This document shows positions 20,146-28,757 of a stretch of DNA of 64,000 bases, piece after piece; the first letter of the stretch is position 1, and the number at the start of each line of letters is the position of its first letter. Source of the DNA: DSYU01 sp963827605 (GTDB taxonomy: Bacteria > Chloroflexota > Anaerolineae > Anaerolineales > Anaerolineaceae); the NCBI GenBank assembly GCA_963827605.1, contig CAWHBK010000002.1, forward strand, positions 1,402,348 to 1,466,347. Direction: 5' to 3'. A program made the position numbers and the translations under genes. The notes under the pieces are model-generated. The model was not told where the DNA came from. It was given only the letters and a program-made list of their open reading frames with translations, and searched no databases.

Positions 20146-22161
20146 GCGTGCTCGCCCCCTCTTCTTCCGGTCAGGAGACCCTGGAATATCTCGAACACGC
20201 CAACCTGTTCATCGTCTCCCTGGATAACGAGCGACGTTGGTATCGCTATCACCATCTCTTTGCGGATTTATTGCGCCAACGGTTGCTGCGAAGTAGCACC
20301 TTATCTACGGGGAAGAAAAAGGGGGTGTGGACGAACTGCACCGGCGCGCGAGCGAGTGGTACGAGCACAATGGCCTGGCGGCCGATGCAATCCACCACGC
20401 GCTGGCGGCAAAAGATTTCGAGCGAGCGGCGACCCTGATCGAACTGGCAGTACCAGAAATGCGCAGGAATCGGCAGGAAGCCACGGTCACGGAACTTGGC
20501 TGGCTAAAGGCGCTGCCCGACGAGCTGGTCCGCTTCAGACCGGTGCTCAGCGTTGCCTATGCTTACGCATTATTTGGTGGCGGGGAGCTAGAGGCCGTTG
20601 AGGCCCGGCTGCGGGACGCCGAACGGTGGCTGGACCCGGCGGATCGGATGGCCGACAGGCGCGAACGACCAGAATCCCTGGCGGCGGGAATGGTCGTCGT
20701 GGACGAAGAGGAATTTCGCCGTCTGCCGGGTATGATCGCCCTTCTCCGTACCGCGCAGGCTCTGTCCCAGGGCAATATGCCTGAGACCGTGAAAAATGCA
20801 CGCCGGGTGCTCGATCTCGCACCTGAGGACGACCATCTGATGCTCGGTGGGGCAGCCTCGACGCTGGGACTTGCCGCATGGGCGAGCGGGGATCTCGAGA
20901 CCGCCCGCCGGATGACTGCCGACGGCATGGCGAATGTGCGGCGAGCCGGGTACATCTCTCCCGCTATCGGCGGCGCGATCGTCCTGGCAGATATCCAGAT
21001 TGCGCAAGGCCGTCTCCATGAGGCCATGACCACCTATGAGCGAGCATTGCAGTGGGCGACGGAGCCGGGCGCGCCAGTCCTGCGGGGAGCGGCAGACATG
21101 CACGTGGGCATGAGCAGCCTTTACCGCGAGCATAACGATCTGAAGACCGCCACGCAGCACCTGCTCACCAGCCAGGCTCTGGGTGAGCTGGCCGGGTTAC
21201 CGCAAAACCCGTATCGCTGGTGTGCGGCGATGGCGCGCATCCGAGAGGCTCAAGGCGATCTGGATGGCGCGCTCGACCTGCTTGACCAGGCCGAGCGCCT
21301 TTACGTGGCAAACTTTTCCCCGAATGTGCGTCCGATCGCGACGCGGAAGACACGCGTGTGGGTGGCCCAGGGGCGGTTGGATGAAGCCCTGGGCTGGGCG
21401 CGAGCGCAAGGGCTGTCTGTTGAAAACGAACTTAAGTTACCTGCGCGAGTTCGATCACATTACCCTGGCCAGGGTGCTCCTGGCTCGCTATCAAAGCGAC
21501 CATGCAGACCGCTTCATTCTTGAGGCAATGGGGCTGCTGGAGCGTCTGCTGAAAGCAGCGGAGGAAGGCGGGAGGACAGGCAGCCTGATCGAAATCCTGG
21601 TATTGCAGGCGCTTGCTCACCATGCGCGAGGTGACATCCCTGCTGCTCTCATGCCGCTGCAGCATGCGCTTGCGTTGGCCGAGCCGGAGGGCTACGTCCG
21701 GATGTTTCTTGACGAAGGCCAAGCATGATGCAACTGCTTCGCGAAGCGGCCTCGCGTGAAATCATGCCGCGGCAAGGATTGCCGACCTATACAGGCAAGC
21801 TGCTGGCAGCATTTGAAGCTGAGAAGCAAAAAGGCGAAAACAAACCTGGTCTACCCCTGCCCAACCCCTTATCGAGCCTGAGGATCGACCAGCAAAAAGC
21901 GCGCTGGTCGAGCCTTTAAGCCAACGCGAGTTAAAAATACTGCAACTCATTGCCCAGGGACTCTCGAATCGCGAGATTGGCGAGCGGCTTTTCATCGCCC
22001 TGGACACGGTCAAAGGGCATAACCGCAATATTTTTGACAAACTGCAAGTTCAAAGCCGCACCGAAGCGATCGCCCGCGCCCGCGAACTGGGTTTGTTGTA
22101 ACGATCAATTTTCCCCAACATTTCCCCTCAAAAACAAAAAACAACACCCATAACCAACACG

Positions 22162-22199
22162 AAAGTGTCTGTTCGATCACACTGCGTGGGGGATATGAT
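22162..22199 (+). promoter_or_regulatory. Operator and promoter of small protein gene, module 3
   Basis: AAAGTGTC (22162-22169) followed after 8 bases by CACACT, an imperfect version of the 16635 palindrome, and a -10 TATGAT at 22194-22199. No ATCACCA-type dyad is present, unlike modules 1 and 2. Confidence 0.5.
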
Positions 22200-22280
22200 C
22201 CTTGTACATACCCGTGGAAAGATCGGGACCATGAGCAAGTGGCACGGACCCAAATGACCGGCCACAAAAGGTACAAGGTG

Positions 22281-22529
22281 ATGTCAAACGAACGCAAACC
22301 GAAACCCACACCAAATCCAATCGTGATCTATCAGATCCGGCTCAAGGGCCATCTGGGCCCGGAATGGACTGACTGGTTTGAAGGCCTGACGATCACGCTG
22401 GAAGAGGACGGCGATACGCTTCTCACCGGTCCGGTGATCGACCAGGCCGCGCTGCATGGTTTGCTCAAAAAAGTGCGTGATCTAGGCCTGCCCCTTGTCT
22501 CGGTCGTTCCAGTCCAATCCAACGAATAA
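22281..22529 (+). CDS. Uncharacterised small protein, module 3 copy
   Basis: 82 residues. The core (QIRLKGHLGPEWTDWFEGL, DQAALHGLLKKVRDLGLPL) matches the 8504 and 13763 proteins; the tail SVVPVQSNE differs. Start chosen at the ATG at 22281 after AAGGTG. 27 bases separate it from the following DUF4386 gene, so they are likely co-transcribed. Confidence 0.8.
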   Translation: MSNERKPKPTPNPIVIYQIRLKGHLGPEWTDWFEGLTITLEEDGDTLLTGPVIDQAALHGLLKKVRDLGLPLVSVVPVQSNE

Positions 22530-22556
22530 CAATCATCTCGTTCAAAAAGGAGAAAA

Positions 22557-23279
22557 ATGAATACAACTCGAAAGATTGCCGTCATTACCGGCGTGATTTT
22601 CATCATCGCGACCGTCATCAATCTCATTGCTGCGGCGCTCACCGCTGTTCCGACGGATACAGACAACCTCACCTGGCTCTCTGCTCATCCGAACCAGGTG
22701 GCGGGAGGAGCGCTTCTCTATCTCATCTCCTTTTTCGCGAGCGGCGGCATCGCCATCGCGATGTATCCGGTCCTGAAGGAAAAGAATTCAGGCTTGGCTC
22801 TCGGAGCGGTCGTCTTCAGAGCCCTGGAGGCGGCATTTTACATGGTCGGCCTCGTGAGTCTGCTGTCCCTGCTGACACTCGGCCAGCAGTTCACAACTGC
22901 AGGGGCCGCCGATCGTACGACACTGCAAACAATCGGCAATTTGTTGGTGAGCATCCGCGACTGGGCTGGGCTGGTGGCGGTGTTTGCCTTTTGCCTGGGT
23001 GCATTTCTGTACTACTACCTGTTCTTCGAAACACGGCTCATTCCCCGATGGCTTTCGGGCTTCGGTATCGTTGCGATCCTCCTGATGCTGACCGCTTGCG
23101 TGCTGTCCTTGTTCAGCGGTAACCGGATTACCAGCTACATACCTCTGGCGTTTCCTATCTTTTTACAGGAAATGGTCCTGGCGGTTTGGCTGATCGTTAA
23201 AGGATTCAATCCGTCTACCTTGGGCAGCGCGCCTGCCTTGCGCAGTGCGCCCGCTTCCGTAGCTACCCAGTCGATTTGA
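22557..23279 (+). CDS. DUF4386 family membrane protein
   Basis: 240 residues with about six membrane helices and the family hallmarks: N-terminal TTRKIAVITGVIFIIATV, GIAIAMYPVLKE, and the C-terminal MVLAVWLIVKGFN. AAGGAG before the ATG. It is followed within 20 bases by a paralog. No molecular function is established for the family. Confidence 0.85.
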   Translation: MNTTRKIAVITGVIFIIATVINLIAAALTAVPTDTDNLTWLSAHPNQVAGGALLYLISFFASGGIAIAMYPVLKEKNSGLALGAVVFRALEAAFYMVGLVSLLSLLTLGQQFTTAGAADRTTLQTIGNLLVSIRDWAGLVAVFAFCLGAFLYYYLFFETRLIPRWLSGFGIVAILLMLTACVLSLFSGNRITSYIPLAFPIFLQEMVLAVWLIVKGFNPSTLGSAPALRSAPASVATQSI

Positions 23280-23299
23280 ATTAAGGAGAAAAAGCAAAA

Positions 23300-24034
23300 A
23301 TGGCCAACGAAAATTCTTACAGGACGGACAGAAAAACCGCAGCAGTGGTGGGCGTGCTGTTCATTATCGGGACGGTTTCGGGTGTACTGATGTTGCCAGT
23401 ATTGGGAAACACCCTGAATGCTCCGGATCATCTGACCAGGATTTCCATAAATGAAAGCCAGATGGTTATCGCCACACTGCTTAAATTCATTATGGGGATT
23501 GCCTGTGCAGGTATTGGCCTTGCATTGTATCCAATTCTAAGAAAGTATAACGAAGGTCTGGCGATTGGCGCGGTTGGTTTCAGGATCATTGAGGGAGTTA
23601 TCGATGTTGTTGGCGCCCTCGGCTACGTTGCCTTGTTGGCATTGAGCCAGGAATTTGTCAAAGCCGGGGCTCCGCAGTCATCCTTCTTTCAGACAGCTGA
23701 TGTACTGATCAACACAAGCGCCGTCTGGTTGAGGGATGTGGCCATGCTGTTGACCTGGTGCATCGGCGCCCTGATGTACTATTCCGTCTTCTATCAATAC
23801 AGACTCGTTCCGCGCTGGCTGTCCGTTTGGGGCCTGGTTGGAATCACATTGACCAGCATCAGTTGTCTGTTGGTGTTGTTCCACCGCATCCCGCCAGCCG
23901 GGACAATCCAGGTGATTCTCAGTCTGCCGATCATGGTGCAAGAGATGGTTCTGGCGGTCTGGCTGATCGCCAAAGGGATCAATCCATCTGTATCGTTGCC
24001 CTGCCTTCGAAAAAAGCGACGAAAGCGCTTTTGA
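23300..24034 (+). CDS. DUF4386 family membrane protein, tandem paralog
   Basis: 244 residues, same fold pattern as the preceding gene (TDRKTAAVVGVLFIIGTV, IGLALYPILRKY, MVLAVWLIAKGIN). Tandem duplicate within one operon. A GGGGAGAG/CTCTCCCC stem (24058-24065 with 24085-24092) follows but lacks a T tract, so termination there is uncertain. Confidence 0.85.
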   Translation: MANENSYRTDRKTAAVVGVLFIIGTVSGVLMLPVLGNTLNAPDHLTRISINESQMVIATLLKFIMGIACAGIGLALYPILRKYNEGLAIGAVGFRIIEGVIDVVGALGYVALLALSQEFVKAGAPQSSFFQTADVLINTSAVWLRDVAMLLTWCIGALMYYSVFYQYRLVPRWLSVWGLVGITLTSISCLLVLFHRIPPAGTIQVILSLPIMVQEMVLAVWLIAKGINPSVSLPCLRKKRRKRF

Positions 24035-24168
24035 GCGCGGCATAGATTGGCTATATCGGGGAGAGGGAGGGCTGTCTACGCTCGCTCTCCCCGCTTAGCG
24101 ATATATTGGAAATGCGGATGGAATAGACCGAAAAAGCGGACGCAAACCATCCCGAGGCAAAAAACAAA

Positions 24169-24639
24169 ATGTTAAAAAGAGGCTCGACCGTTCTTTCAAT
24201 ATGGTGCGTTGTCAACTTTCTCCTCGCCTTTATCATCTTGACCTATGTGATTGTGCTTAAAGAGGACTCCCCAATATTGCAGGTAGCTTCATTTTCACAA
24301 GCTGATATTGCCAGCCTGAATGCTAAGACCATTGCAGCGCTCAATTGTTTTACGATCCTGTACAACTCCTGCTCGCTGATGATCTCGGTTTTGACATGGC
24401 GTCTGATCCGTAAAAACCTGGTCGCGGGTGAAAAATGGGCTTTCTGGACGTTAGCGGGTGTGATCGGCTTTATCGAAGTGATGGCATTTTTCGCTTCATC
24501 CTACATTGGGAATGGACGCTGGCAGGTGAACGTGGTCCAGAGCATTCTTTATATTACGGGCATTAGCCTGTCGGGCTATTCCATATTCATAGGAGATAAA
24601 AGTAGTCGCCCATTGGGATGCCTGGATAAGAACGGGTAA
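24169..24639 (+). CDS. Four-helix membrane protein of unknown function
   Basis: 156 residues with four hydrophobic segments. No family recognised. The ATG is weakly supported by upstream GAGGCAAAAAACAAA. It stands alone between the DUF4386 pair and a convergent nitroreductase gene. Confidence 0.55.
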   Translation: MLKRGSTVLSIWCVVNFLLAFIILTYVIVLKEDSPILQVASFSQADIASLNAKTIAALNCFTILYNSCSLMISVLTWRLIRKNLVAGEKWAFWTLAGVIGFIEVMAFFASSYIGNGRWQVNVVQSILYITGISLSGYSIFIGDKSSRPLGCLDKNG

Positions 24640-24774
24640 GTTTTTTCATCCCGATGGGATATAACCCCACACCTGCCAGCACGACCAGACCAAGCAATCC
24701 GCCGAGAAGGATCCCAGCCCATTACAAAAATCTTCTCATCGTAGACTCCTTGTTTGATAATTCTTTGGATTTTG

Positions 24775-25310
24775 TTATCTCGGCTGGATGGTATCCAATC
24801 GGAAAACTGGATAATCTGCCGCGATCTTTTCGAACTCCGCAACCGGTGCATCTTTGTTTACGGAGATGTGCGGGCGTGCTCCATCGGCTACCTTCAAGTA
24901 TGCCTTCAGGATGGGTGCGCGTTCGTGGGCAGGAAGCTCAACAAGATGGACATCTTCACACCCACCGCTGCGCAGAACTGCTTTTCCACCGGATGCGCGA
25001 ACGTTGCGTACCCACTGCGTGTTATCCCCGAGCATGGACGCCACATAGCGATTTCCATCCACTTTCACCATTACCAACGGAAACGAGACGATCCGCCCCG
25101 ACTTCCGTCCGACCACTTCCAATGCGATGAGGCCATTGGACATTACACGCCTTGAAGCCGTCCTTGCCCACATGCCATTCAGAAACCTGGCGATCCAGTT
25201 AGGTCTCCGTCCCCGGTACAGCCATTGCTTGCCGCGGTAAAACCATTGTTGGTAAAATGGGGTATTTTTTTCAGGGCATCTTCCCTTTGCTTGATCATAG
25301 TCTTTTCCAT
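24775..25310 (-). CDS. F420-type nitroreductase family protein (DUF385), frameshift in a poly-A tract
   Basis: The conserved body (LNGMWARTASRRVMSNGLIA, LEVVGRKSGRIVSFPLVMV, YVASMLGDNTQWVRNVRASG) is the deazaflavin-dependent nitroreductase family, split-barrel proteins that bind F420 or FMN. The best start, ATG at 25310 after GGAGTG, reads MEKTMIKQREDALKK and then must shift frame at the seven-A run (25265-25271 on + as T) to reach NTPFYQQWFYRGK. Adding one A restores a continuous frame. Confidence 0.75.
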
Positions 25311-25461
25311 CATTCACTCCTTTGAATTGATAGGTTTGTGAGCACACCCAACCCAATCATGAAGATCGGTCTTTCATTCTCCACTGGTAGCATCATGGTC
25401 CATTTGTCCACCGAAGCTTGGAAGCATGCCAAAGTACAGTTTGTCGATTCCCTCTTAATTC

Positions 25462-26200
25462 CTACAGCCTGCTCCTGGAGGTCTGGTTGTTCATCACGGG
25501 CCGCTGCCATGCGCTTCGGGCGATCCAGACACCAATCACCAGGTCCCATAATATGGATAACATCATCAGAAGCGCGAAAATGAGGGTGAGCGTGATCGAG
25601 CGCGCGGTGAAAATCTGGACGATGCCCAAAGCGATCATAGGAATGCTCACGATTAGTCCGGCCCAGCCCAACCAGCGGGGAAATACCGCGCTGCCGATGA
25701 TGCCAATATCCAGGAAGGCAAAAGCCATCCAATAGACGATCCAGGTCATGGGAAGCACTCCCCGGCCAACGGCTGAAACCGCGGCGACAGCGCCCCATGC
25801 TGCGTCTTTCCCATCCATCGGCGCGGACAGCCAGTTGGCAACTGCGCTGGCAGTGGACACATCCAATGAAAAGCTGATGGTCCAAAGCGCAGTTCCGATC
25901 AGGGTGAAATAAAATCCCAGGCGCGCCCAGGCCGCGCCGCTTGCTTTTATGGATCGATAAACCCCCGTTACGCCAATGAGGGCTGCCCAAAAACCAGTCG
26001 TCGTAAGCAGGGACGAAACGTTGGTAAGGAATGGATGTTCACCCAACGGTTTCAACATCTCCTGCAAGTTGGTGGTGGCCTGGGTGGCGTGTGGCATCAA
26101 GAGTCCGCCGACCACGAACAGAATTGCAGCCGATGATGAAACCCGCGCTGCTTAATTTCTGCTGGCCGTTCCCTTCCATGATCCCTTGTTCTTGTGTCAT
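25462..26200 (-). CDS. Six-helix membrane protein, frameshift near its start
   Basis: Body of 217 residues with six hydrophobic helices. Upstream, ATG at 26200 is preceded by GGAGATCACG and reads MTQEQGIMEGNGQQKLSSAG followed by FIIG; the frame then needs a one-base shift near 26128 to join ILFVVGGLLMPH. Similar in size and layout to DUF4386-type proteins, but I cannot assign a family firmly. Confidence 0.6.
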
Positions 26201-26258
26201 CGTGATCTCCAATTGTGTTTTCCAAAACTAAAATCTCTGGCAGCAAATCAACCGTGGC

Positions 26259-27102
26259 TCATTGTTCGCTATTTACGGCTTGAGATTCGCTTGAATGAGC
26301 AAACCGATATTGCGCCAACGTCTTCGATCCCCATAAGAACGTTACGACCGCGACATAAGAAATAACAAGCATCGCCGAGATGCGCGGGTCGTAATAAGGC
26401 AGGGCTTTTTGCAAATTACCCGTTGCTGGCCATAAAATCCAAAACAGGCCGAAGGTCGAATGGAACAAAGCCATCGAAAACAAGCTCTTTACCCGAGTTG
26501 TTATAGACCCAGACGTACAAAACCCGGCCTACTATCGTGTAGAGCACATGCCAGAAAATCCACTCGAAGGAGTAGTATCCGCTGATGATGAAAGCCGGAA
26601 TATGATAGCCTGCCCAGACGAGCCCTAAGAGCAGGCCTGACTTGAGCGCGCTGTAGCGCTGCTGCATCGGGTCCAGGGCATATCCTGTCATGCCCAGCTC
26701 TTCTCCATAGGTCATAAAGAAAACAGTGCTGTAACCGAGGAACGTGACCAATGAGAACTGTGGCGATGGAATGGAAGTCCCCGACAACCTCAGGATCCAA
26801 TAATCGAGAAAGCCAAAGCTGGGATAGATGAGCAGGATCGGAAGGTACCAGATTTTGGGTTTTATCTTGCGAAAGTCATAGGTTCTTTTCAAAAGCGCAA
26901 CCACGCCGTCTTTACCACTTTCTCTGTAAAGGAGAATTACAGCAGCCACTGCCGGCATGGCAAGCGGTAATTGAAACAGATAAAATCCGGGAAAGAGTTG
27001 CACTCTAAAAACTGCGCCGATCACCCATAATGGAATGGAAAGACCGAACAGCAGCAGGAAAAAGTTCCGTAAGGATCTATTTTTCAAATCATTTGTGTTC
27101 AT
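26259..27102 (-). CDS. CPBP family intramembrane protease homologue, atypical motif, frameshift near the 3' end
   Basis: About eight membrane helices. The family motif is present but altered: YGEELGMTGY has Thr139 where Arg is expected (EExxxR), while E134-E135 and H167 (YHIP) remain. The frame changes near 26485, after VYNNSGK, to continue LFSMALFHSTFGLFWIL and a last helix. Activity is doubtful because of the missing arginine. Confidence 0.7.
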
Positions 27103-27166
27103 GGTAGATGTTCCTTATGAAATTTTAGAAAATAAGGTTGCATAACGTGTTTTGTCTGGCTCCGGG

Positions 27167-28078
27167 TTAGCTGTTGGGAGCGAGTGCGGTTTTTTCCGGT
27201 GTTTCGCCTTTCGGCCTGGCATCCACGCTGAACAAGGTATCCATGCGCAGGAAAAGGCGCAGGTCGCCGCGCAGTTTCATCCTTCCGCTGATCAGCCCGA
27301 TGGGGAGATTGAATCGCCCGGTGAGCATTTGGCAGAAAACGTCTGTTTCGCGCAGGCGGATCACGAGCCCCGGATGATCAATAGCGCCTTCGCCCGACGT
27401 GGCTGCTTCGGGGGAGAATTTCACATACCATTCGCCTCCGCCGGGGCCACCGACGCGAAAGACAAGGGAATTCCGCAATGAACCGCCAAGGTCAAAGCGG
27501 TATAACAAACTGAAAGCGCGCATCCCCCGTCCAATCACGCGATGACGGATCTCAGGCGAAAGCTGCATCCACAGCGGCGGCACCCCGGCAGGTTCAGCTG
27601 CTTGAGCCGAATGAATCAGACCTGCGTGGAACGAAATGATACCGAGAGATTCCACGATGCTGACAGGCCGGTTGTAGGCGGCCATCTTTGAGGTCAATCC
27701 CATTTGATCAGGCCGCAGGCTGCTGGCGATGTTGGCGATCTCGTTGTGAATGTCCAGGAATTTGGTTAATAGCGCTTCCATCGGTAAACCGAGAAGGGCG
27801 TTTATTCCCTTGCGGTTGTAAGCATTGAGTTCATAACGGCTATCGAAGCCGTCGAATATGTACGGCTCGCCGCGCAGGGCATGCTGCATGCTTTCGAGCC
27901 CGGCGCCGTGAAAGGCGCTCAGATGCGCAATCGTTTCGTGCAGGGTCCATTCTTTTGGTCCTCCTCTGACTGGTTTATCCCAGCTGGTTTCATCCAGGCT
28001 GGCAAAAAACCGGGCGTAAATCCGGTTACCTTCGGCCAGATCAGCGGCGAGGGTTTGGGGATCGAATGTCATGTCCAT
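27167..28078 (-). CDS. DinB/maleylpyruvate-isomerase-like domain fused to an SCP2-like domain
   Basis: 303 residues. Residues ~10-170 are a DinB/MDMPI four-helix bundle (WTLHETIAHLSAFHG; His residues of the metal site are plausible at H47, H51 and H152). Residues ~190-300 resemble a sterol carrier protein 2 domain (GEWYVKFSPEAAT, MLTGRFNLPIGLISGRMKLRGD). The combination occurs in thiol-dependent S-transferase relatives; substrate unknown. It lies 24 bases from the flavodoxin gene on the same strand, so the pair is likely an operon. Confidence 0.75.
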   Translation of the reverse strand: MDMTFDPQTLAADLAEGNRIYARFFASLDETSWDKPVRGGPKEWTLHETIAHLSAFHGAGLESMQHALRGEPYIFDGFDSRYELNAYNRKGINALLGLPMEALLTKFLDIHNEIANIASSLRPDQMGLTSKMAAYNRPVSIVESLGIISFHAGLIHSAQAAEPAGVPPLWMQLSPEIRHRVIGRGMRAFSLLYRFDLGGSLRNSLVFRVGGPGGGEWYVKFSPEAATSGEGAIDHPGLVIRLRETDVFCQMLTGRFNLPIGLISGRMKLRGDLRLFLRMDTLFSVDARPKGETPEKTALAPNS

Positions 28079-28102
28079 TGGTTTTCTCCTGGTAAGAGTT
28101 AT

Positions 28103-28627
28103 CTATCGTGCGTTCAGAAATATGCCCGGTTTCTCCCCATCCATCAGCTGAGCAGGCAACGCCTTTGCCCAGGCGCGGATGGCTTCCCAGTTACGGTGGT
28201 CGCTGGCGGGCAGGAGTTTTTCGAAGAAACCCAGTTTCGATGGGTCATACTTCCCGACAAAGATCTCCAAAGCAACTAGTTTTAGCCAGGGATACCTCGC
28301 CAGTTCTTTATCCAGTTGGCGGTGAGAATTCTTCATCGCTCCGGCGCTTGTATTCACCGGGCCAAGCGTGAATATCGCTACAGGCATACGATTGAGGGCT
28401 TCTTGTTGTTGTGACAGGAATTGGTGCGCCTCGGGGTGCCAATGCCCGCCGTAGATCGCCGCTCCCAGCACAGTAGCGCCATAAGAATCCACGCTCTTGA
28501 CGGCTCGCATGGGCTGAAGTTCGACCTCAAGCCCGATTTCGCGCAGTGTAGAGGCGATCGTCTCGGCAACCTCCTCCGTTGAGCCGTAACGTGTTGCGTA
28601 TGTAACTAAAATCGGTTTCGTGTTCAT
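28103..28627 (-). CDS. Flavodoxin domain protein, HemG-like
   Basis: 174 residues. FMN-binding signature TYATRYGSTEEVAETIA at residues 7-23 and a second loop GAAIYGGHWHPEA, as in menaquinone-dependent protoporphyrinogen oxidase HemG and related flavodoxins. Start at 28627 follows AAGGAAAGAG. Whether it acts in heme synthesis or as a general electron carrier cannot be told. Divergent from the XRE regulator with the GTAACA element between. Confidence 0.8.
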   Translation of the reverse strand: MNTKPILVTYATRYGSTEEVAETIASTLREIGLEVELQPMRAVKSVDSYGATVLGAAIYGGHWHPEAHQFLSQQQEALNRMPVAIFTLGPVNTSAGAMKNSHRQLDKELARYPWLKLVALEIFVGKYDPSKLGFFEKLLPASDHRNWEAIRAWAKALPAQLMDGEKPGIFLNAR

Positions 28628-28689
28628 TATCTCTTTCCTTATAATGTGACGTTTCTGGTCCAATTAAACAGCGCCGGTGCGTTCCACCG

Positions 28690-28722
28690 GTAACAAGTTG
28701 GTGTTACAAATAGTGCTACAAT
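28690..28722 (+). promoter_or_regulatory. GTAACA-N6-TGTTAC operator with extended -10, copy 1
   Basis: Perfect inverted repeat GTAACA (28690-28695) / TGTTAC (28702-28707), then TGCTACAAT, an extended -10 (TACAAT at 28717-28722) toward the regulator gene. A second copy with identical spacing is at 31867. TTTAAT on the flavodoxin side is also conserved, so the element could serve both directions. Confidence 0.6.
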
Positions 28723-28757
28723 CTTTTCAGCGGTTACGGTTGGGTTACAGGTAAGAA

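Larger units (their letters stand above)
19202..22101 (+). pseudogene. LuxR family MalT-like (LAL) regulator, copy 3, multiply frameshifted, divergent HTH
   Basis: N-terminus MPIPILATKLYIPPPR, Walker A SAPAGFGKTTL, LVLDDYHMID, TPR-like middle. Frames change near 19255, 19400, 20060, 20325, 21430, 21720 and 21898. The HTH (21901-22101; LSQRELKILQLIAQGLSNREIG) has a different recognition region, TVKGHNRNIFDKLQV, from copies 1 and 2 (TFRTHTKNIFSKLGV). The flanking sequence at each break matches the paralogs, so a complete protein is recoverable if the shifts are errors. Confidence 0.8.

Noticed and set aside
5486..22101. Programmed ribosomal frameshifting in the LAL genes
   Set aside because: Breaks are at different places and in both directions in each copy, without slippery sequences in common.
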